Source: a virus. From it: a DNA stretch of 21,542 nt. Below are positions 20,318-21,542 of the stretch, one piece after another (position 1 is the first letter of the stretch; every line of letters starts with the position of its first letter). The stretch lies in IMG/VR virus record IMGVR_UViG_3300049893_002597, positions 1-21,542 of that record. The stretch is one strand, 5' to 3'. The position numbers were made by a program, and so were the translations under genes. The notes under the pieces were generated by a model, which saw only the letters and a program-made list of their open reading frames with translations, was not told the DNA's origin and ran no database searches.

Positions 20318-20326
20318 GAGGCACTG

Positions 20327-21235
20327 ATGCCCGGAAAAGCTGGACAAAATGGCGGGTCGGGTGGCGGACCTAACGAGGGTGTAAGCCCGAGCGCATCAGG
20401 CGGGGCCGGTAACTTTGGTCTCCGGTGTATAGACGACGACAACTATATCCAGAACGTCGCATGGTTGCACACGGATGTTAGTATCGAGAAGTCCGCCAGT
20501 ATGCCGTTTGCTAAGACGGATGCAGGGGGCGCGGGTTACCTCCTGAATCTCGCGCCGGGGCAGTTCTTGAACCCCGGCTCAGGCGAAACACTCATGTTTG
20601 ACTCCCTCCGGTATTTCGTACAGCGGGGAGGCAAACTAGCGTGTCACTCAACTTCCACTGGTAACAGCATTGCAGGTACTGCACAGGTCCCTCTAGGTGC
20701 AGCCTATTCTGGGAGCAGCGAGGTTCTGTACATAGCCCTAGCGGCTGAGGATTATTCAGAAGCTGACTACGACCATAGTGACCTAATCATGTATGCTGGC
20801 CAGGGACAAGGCGTAGTTGAACTTTACCTAGACCCAGTTACAGGCTATCCGAACTGGTTCGACAACTACGACAACTCTACGGTAGTCCCGAAGCAGCTGA
20901 GTGGCGTACCTGTGGATGCTGTTATTGACCGGGAGAACCTTGCGCTGACTGTGGATGCTGTGTGGGATGGTACTCACTACATTCCAAGAGTGCGGTTCGG
21001 TTCAGGACCTTGGATTGACGAATGGGTGTACGAGACCACAGGAGAACCATGGTTGGGTAACGCTAGTTCCGACTTCACTTATGCAGCTGGTCTGTATTTG
21101 GGTAATCATGCGTTCACAGCTTTCAGGGTTGTAGCTCTGAAAGACGGCAGCCACCCGAACAGCGATTCTCGGGAAGCCTTCTTCGATTCTCCTGATGACA
21201 AGGCTTTGGTGAAGTACATAGAGTCACAAATCTAA
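20327..21235 (+). CDS. Unknown structural-module protein (302 aa)
   Basis: ATG 20327 follows AGGAGGCACTG. The N-terminus is Gly/Ser-rich (MPGKAGQNGGSGGGPNEGVS) and probably flexible. The rest shows many beta strands rich in aromatic residues and turns (YLLNLAPGQFLNPGSGETLM, VWDGTHYIPRVRFGSGPW, AAGLYLGNHAFTAFRVV). This pattern resembles a jelly-roll/lectin-like fold, which in phages often forms decoration or receptor-binding parts. That comparison rests on appearance alone. Wording of codons is more A/T-rich than upstream, suggesting separate ancestry. It ends 19 bases before the next start. Confidence 0.6.
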   Translation: MPGKAGQNGGSGGGPNEGVSPSASGGAGNFGLRCIDDDNYIQNVAWLHTDVSIEKSASMPFAKTDAGGAGYLLNLAPGQFLNPGSGETLMFDSLRYFVQRGGKLACHSTSTGNSIAGTAQVPLGAAYSGSSEVLYIALAAEDYSEADYDHSDLIMYAGQGQGVVELYLDPVTGYPNWFDNYDNSTVVPKQLSGVPVDAVIDRENLALTVDAVWDGTHYIPRVRFGSGPWIDEWVYETTGEPWLGNASSDFTYAAGLYLGNHAFTAFRVVALKDGSHPNSDSREAFFDSPDDKALVKYIESQI

Positions 21236-21254
21236 TCAACGCTGGAGGTTGGTT

Positions 21255-21542
21255 ATGGCGCTGTACTTGTACGAGTGTACGAGGTGCGGCACGCGGCAGC
21301 AGCTGAGTGCCACCATAGGAGATGTACCTTCTGCCCCTGACTGTGAGTGTGGGGGGGCCACACAGCGTAGTTACAGGAGCGAGGGCGTAGGGCTTGCAAT
21401 CAGGAACCTCAAGGTGGAGCGAGACCCTAACTTCTCTGAGCGCCTGTTCCTTCCCGATGCTTCCGACTTCGCCAGCCCAACTGACCCTGACGGGCAGAAA
21501 GGGCTGCGCGAGTGGAATGAGAACAACGTGCCTAAGGAGGGT
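21255..21542 (+). CDS. FmdB-like zinc-ribbon protein, partial (cut by window end)
   Basis: ATG 21255 behind GGAGG opens a frame with no stop in the window (96 residues). The start MALYLYECTRCGTRQQLSAT resembles the FmdB-type zinc ribbon, whose members begin MPxYEYxCxxCG. Cysteines 8, 11, 30 and 32 complete the site as CXXC...CXC, and ATQRSY follows as in the family. The later part (NLKVERDPNFSERLFLPDAS) is specific to this protein. Such proteins occur in phage head modules, function unknown. The real C-terminus lies beyond the edge. Confidence 0.75.
   Translation, partial: MALYLYECTRCGTRQQLSATIGDVPSAPDCECGGATQRSYRSEGVGLAIRNLKVERDPNFSERLFLPDASDFASPTDPDGQKGLREWNENNVPKEG

Overview
The window is most likely part of a double-stranded DNA tailed phage (Caudoviricetes) genome. 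It holds a small terminase, large terminase, portal, scaffold and major capsid protein in canonical order, next to a phage replication module. High G+C content, frequent GTG starts, strong GGAGG-type ribosome binding sites and tightly overlapping genes suggest an actinobacterial host. That host call is inference. No integrase, repressor, lysis gene or tape measure protein is visible, so lifestyle and tail type stay open.

Layout. (1) 1-779, minus strand: an archaeo-eukaryotic-type primase (partial, running off the left edge), preceded by an overlapping endonuclease VII-like HNH protein. (2) 900-4097, plus strand: a small zinc-binding protein, a family A DNA polymerase with a 3'-5' exonuclease, a 46-residue membrane protein, a likely PD-(D/E)XK nuclease and a hypothetical gene. 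A 12-bp GAAA-loop terminator (4225-4252) separates this block from the converging minus block. (3) 4269-11979, minus strand: about 17 small early/accessory genes, many coupled by 4-base GTGA/ATGA overlaps. They include a DUF932-like protein, a helix-turn-helix protein, a phosphoribosyltransferase, several zinc-ribbon proteins, a Cys-rich GP88-like protein, two more tiny membrane proteins and a zinc-finger protein with a histone H1-like Lys/Ala/Pro tail. (4) 11980-12500: a non-coding divergent control region. (5) 12501 to the right edge, plus strand: the packaging and head module, then a repeat-domain protein, an unknown structural candidate and an FmdB-like zinc-ribbon gene cut by the window end.

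Two features stand out. At 7437-7513 (minus) there is a 77-nt RNA that folds like the tRNA-like domain of tmRNA: acceptor stem with the G3-U70 alanine identity pair and discriminator A, a stemless D-region resembling the tmRNA 5' end, a P2-like helix and a T-arm. It has no tag-peptide domain, and a 15-bp hairpin immediately precedes it. Second, the minus block from about 8.1 to 12.2 kb is packed with short perfect hairpins (5-9 bp stems, mostly triloops closed by C-G). They run through coding and non-coding DNA alike and are far denser than elsewhere in the window. Both look real at sequence level; their functions are unknown.

How the genes fit together: the left genes supply priming, synthesis and processing of phage DNA; the minus accessory block probably acts early on host takeover, nucleotide metabolism and nucleoid structure; the right block builds and fills the head.
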